Source: JACRCT01 sp049841135 (GTDB lineage Bacteria; Myxococcota; Myxococcia; Myxococcales; UBA5297). Taken from it: DNA of 64,000 nt. The notes under the pieces are model-generated. The model did not search any database and had not been told where the DNA came from. It saw only the letters and a list, made by a program, of their open reading frames with translations. Position numbers and translations under genes: made by a program. Numbering within the stretch: the stretch's first letter is position 1; each line of letters begins with the position of its first letter. This document shows positions 62,083 to 64,000 of this stretch, piece by piece. The DNA lies in contig JASGHK010000001.1 of assembly GCA_049841135.1 (NCBI GenBank), positions 806,001-870,000 of the forward strand. Reading direction: 5' to 3'.

Positions 62083-64000
62083 CTAGCTCAAGAGCGACCG
62101 CAAGGTGCGGCTCAGCTCGCCCTCGTCGAAGCTGGTCTTGACCAGGTAGGCGTTGGCGCCCGCCTGCATCGCCCGCCGCTTGTCGGCCTCGGCCCCGCGC
62201 GTCGAGAGGACCACCACCGGGACCCGGCGAACCGCGTCGGCGGAGCGCAGCTTCTCGATGAGCCCGAAGCCGTCGAGGATGGGCATCTCCACGTCGGTCA
62301 TCACCAGGTCGGGAAGGTCGGAGCAGGCCCGGTCGAAACCCTCGCGGCCGTTGCCCGCCTCCAGCACCTCGTAGCCCAGCCGTTCCAGGATGGGCGCCAT
62401 GACCTCGCGGATGACCGGCGAGTCGTCGACGATGAGCACCCGCTTGCGGCGCGCCGCCTCGTCCCGGTGCCGGCCGATCATCCCGCGCGAGGAGAGCTTG
62501 AAGATCTCGGGCACCGACAACAGCAGCACTCGCCGCCCGCCCTCCAGCTCCGCGGTCCCGGACACCACCTTCACCCCGGCCAGGAACGGGTCGAGCGCCG
62601 CCACCACCACCGAGCGCTGGCCCACGAACTTGGAGACGCGCAGCGCCAGCCGCAGGCCGCCGCTCTCCACGACCGCCACGTTCAGGTCCTCGTCGGCCGC
62701 GTGGCCCGCCGGCAGCCCCAGCAGCGCCGCCAGGTCGACCAGCGGGGTCAGGGCGCCGCCCACCGGCAGCGCGTGCCCCTCTCCCGACGGCCGCGCCGCG
62801 TCCGCGGGGGCCCGGAGCGCCGACTCGACCGAGACCGCCGGCAGCGCGAAGGTCCGCCCGCCGGCCTCGGCCAAGAGGACCTGGGTCAGCGCCAGCGAAA
62901 CGGGCATCGTCATCACGAACCGGCAGCCGCGGCCCGGCTGGTTCTCCACGCGCACCGAGCCTCCCAGCTGCTCGGTCAGCTGCGTGACCACGTCCAGGCC
63001 GATGCCGCGGCCGGACACGTCGGTGGCCTGCTCCCGGGTGGAGAAGCCGGGCTGGAAGACGAGGCGGATCAGAATCGGCGTCGGTCAGCCGCGCCGCCTC
63101 CGCCGACTCCACCACGCCCCGGCGCACCGCCGCCTCGCGGATGAGCGCCGGAGCGATGCCGCGCCCGTCGTCGGAGACGGAGAGCTCGATCTGTCCGCCC
63201 ACCGGCCGCGCGGCCAGGCGCAGCACGCCCTCCGGCGGCTTGCCGGCCCTGGCGCGCTCCTCGGGCGTCTCCAGGCCGTGGTCGACGGCGTTGCGCACCA
63301 GGTGCAGCAGCACCTTGTCGAGGTGATCGAGCACCTGCTTGTCGACCGCGACCTCGGTCCCTTCCTGCTCCACGCGCACCGCCTTGCCTTGGGCGTGGGC
63401 CAGGTCGCGCACCGCCCGCGGGTAGCGCTCGAAGAGGTCGCCCATCTGCCGCAGGCGCATCTGCCGCACCTCTTCCTGCACGGAGAGCAGGTGCATGCGG
63501 CTCTCGAAGCTCTCCGACTGCAGCGCGCCGATGCCCTGGGCCAGCTCGCGCAGGAGCAGCCCCGGGTCCTCGGTCCGCTGGGCGAGGGCGCGCTCCAGGT
63601 GGCGGCGCACGCCCTCCAGCCAGACCAGCTGCGACTCCATCTGCTCCTGGCGGACGAGGAGCGTCCCGGTGAGCGAGGTCAGCGTCGAGAGCCGCTCGGT
63701 CGCCACGCGGACGAATTCGTTGCTCTCGGGCGGGCGCGCCGCGCCCTGCGGCTCGCTCCTGGGCTCGGTCTTCGGCCCGCTCCTGGGCTCGCTTCGGGCC
63801 CCGACCTCGAGCTTGGGCTCAGGGACCGGTGCGGTCGCAGCGACCGCGGTCGGCCTCGCGACGGGCGCCGCGGGCGGCAGGTTCTTGAGGGTCTCGGCGA
63901 CGCTGGCCTCGAACTCGCCGACCTCCGACTCCTTGGAGGTATCGGCGGCCTCCGCCGCGATGAGCTGGCGCAACAGGTCGAAGCCCTTGAAGACCAGGTC
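62083..64000 (-). CDS. cheA: CheA-type histidine kinase with C-terminal receiver, 5' end outside window (one frameshift)
   Basis: The last ~638 residues are visible; the start and Hpt domain are beyond 64000. In order: a Pro/Ala linker; dimerisation helices (RVATERLSTLTSLTGTLLVR); HATPase with LHLVRNAVDHGLETPEERAR, SVSDDGRGIAP, LIRLVFQPGFSTREQATDVS and SGRGIGLDVVTQLTEQLGG; a CheW-like domain (VLLAEAGGRTFALPAVSVES); and a receiver (VLIVDDSPVIREVMAPILER, LVMTDVEMPILDGFGLIEKL, AYLVKTSFDEGE). The hybrid CheA-REC layout is like FrzE. A frameshift at 63073-63074 (CAGAATCGG for CAGATCGG) breaks the given frame in the ATPase domain. Confidence 0.88.

Noticed and set aside
41843..63074. Programmed ribosomal frameshifting as the cause of the many frame breaks
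   Set aside because: The breaks fall in unrelated genes at ordinary positions without slippery heptamers or a shared downstream structure; a sequence artefact explains them better.

Overview
High-GC (about 70%) chromosomal DNA, most likely from a Myxococcota-type (former deltaproteobacterial) bacterium. This is inferred from the many Cys-rich or Asp/Ala-repeat lipoproteins (MopE-type 'CNGVDDNCDGKTDE' motifs, 'TDAGEAS' repeats), a CheA with a C-terminal receiver domain, a heavy-metal RND system and an L-lysine 6-aminotransferase. No rRNA is present and there is one tRNA (Thr, CGT).

Layout. 0-7 kb: lipoprotein fragment, HAD phosphatase, a 64-bp tandem repeat array, a three-gene signalling operon (solute-binding lipoprotein, histidine kinase, NarL-type regulator) and a YhcG/DUF1016 nuclease. 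7-22.5 kb is an accessory region: a putative DNA-binding gene beside four copies of a 16-bp palindrome, a broken integrase-core transposase, a resolvase remnant, a large RHS gene whose C-terminus is a cytidine-deaminase-like toxin followed by an Imm1-like immunity gene, several small genes, an IS21 element, and a tyrosine recombinase cut by that IS close to tRNA-Thr. 22.5-40 kb: large lipoproteins, a PLP trans-sulfuration enzyme, a ThiF/MoeB protein, a CusCBA/CzcCBA-like metal efflux operon with a Met-rich insert in the pump, and small exported proteins. 40.8-50.8 kb: a metabolic cluster of L-lysine 6-aminotransferase (divergent) and isocitrate/homoisocitrate-type dehydrogenase, HD-domain protein, fused aconitase-type hydratase, LeuC-type and LeuD-type hydratase subunits, CitD-CitE fusion and CitF, ending in a strong terminator. 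50.8-64 kb: two exported proteins, an aminotransferase of the 2-aminoadipate (LysN/AADAT) type, a TraB-like protein, a REP-associated tyrosine transposase (RAYT) inside a duplicated block, a YfhO-like membrane protein, and cheB-cheA.

How genes may work together. The most striking idea is that the 40.8-50.8 kb cluster plus the aminotransferase at 55.2-56.5 kb could run the alpha-aminoadipate pathway backwards: lysine to 2-oxoadipate, NADPH-linked reductive carboxylation to homoisocitrate, two aconitase-type steps to homocitrate, then cleavage by a citrate-lyase-type enzyme to 2-oxoglutarate and an acetyl unit. This is inference. A reductive citrate route (2-oxoglutarate to citrate to oxaloacetate and acetate) is the main alternative. 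The RHS gene, its deaminase tip and the Imm1 gene form a polymorphic toxin-immunity unit whose 5' end was captured from a duplicated copy of the solute-binding lipoprotein/kinase operon.

Caution. At least a dozen genes carry single-base frameshifts. Most are repaired by removing one A (or T on the other strand) from GAAGC, GAAGT or GAATC, so they are probably consensus errors, and I annotate such genes across the shift. All functions are read from sequence motifs only; no database search was possible.
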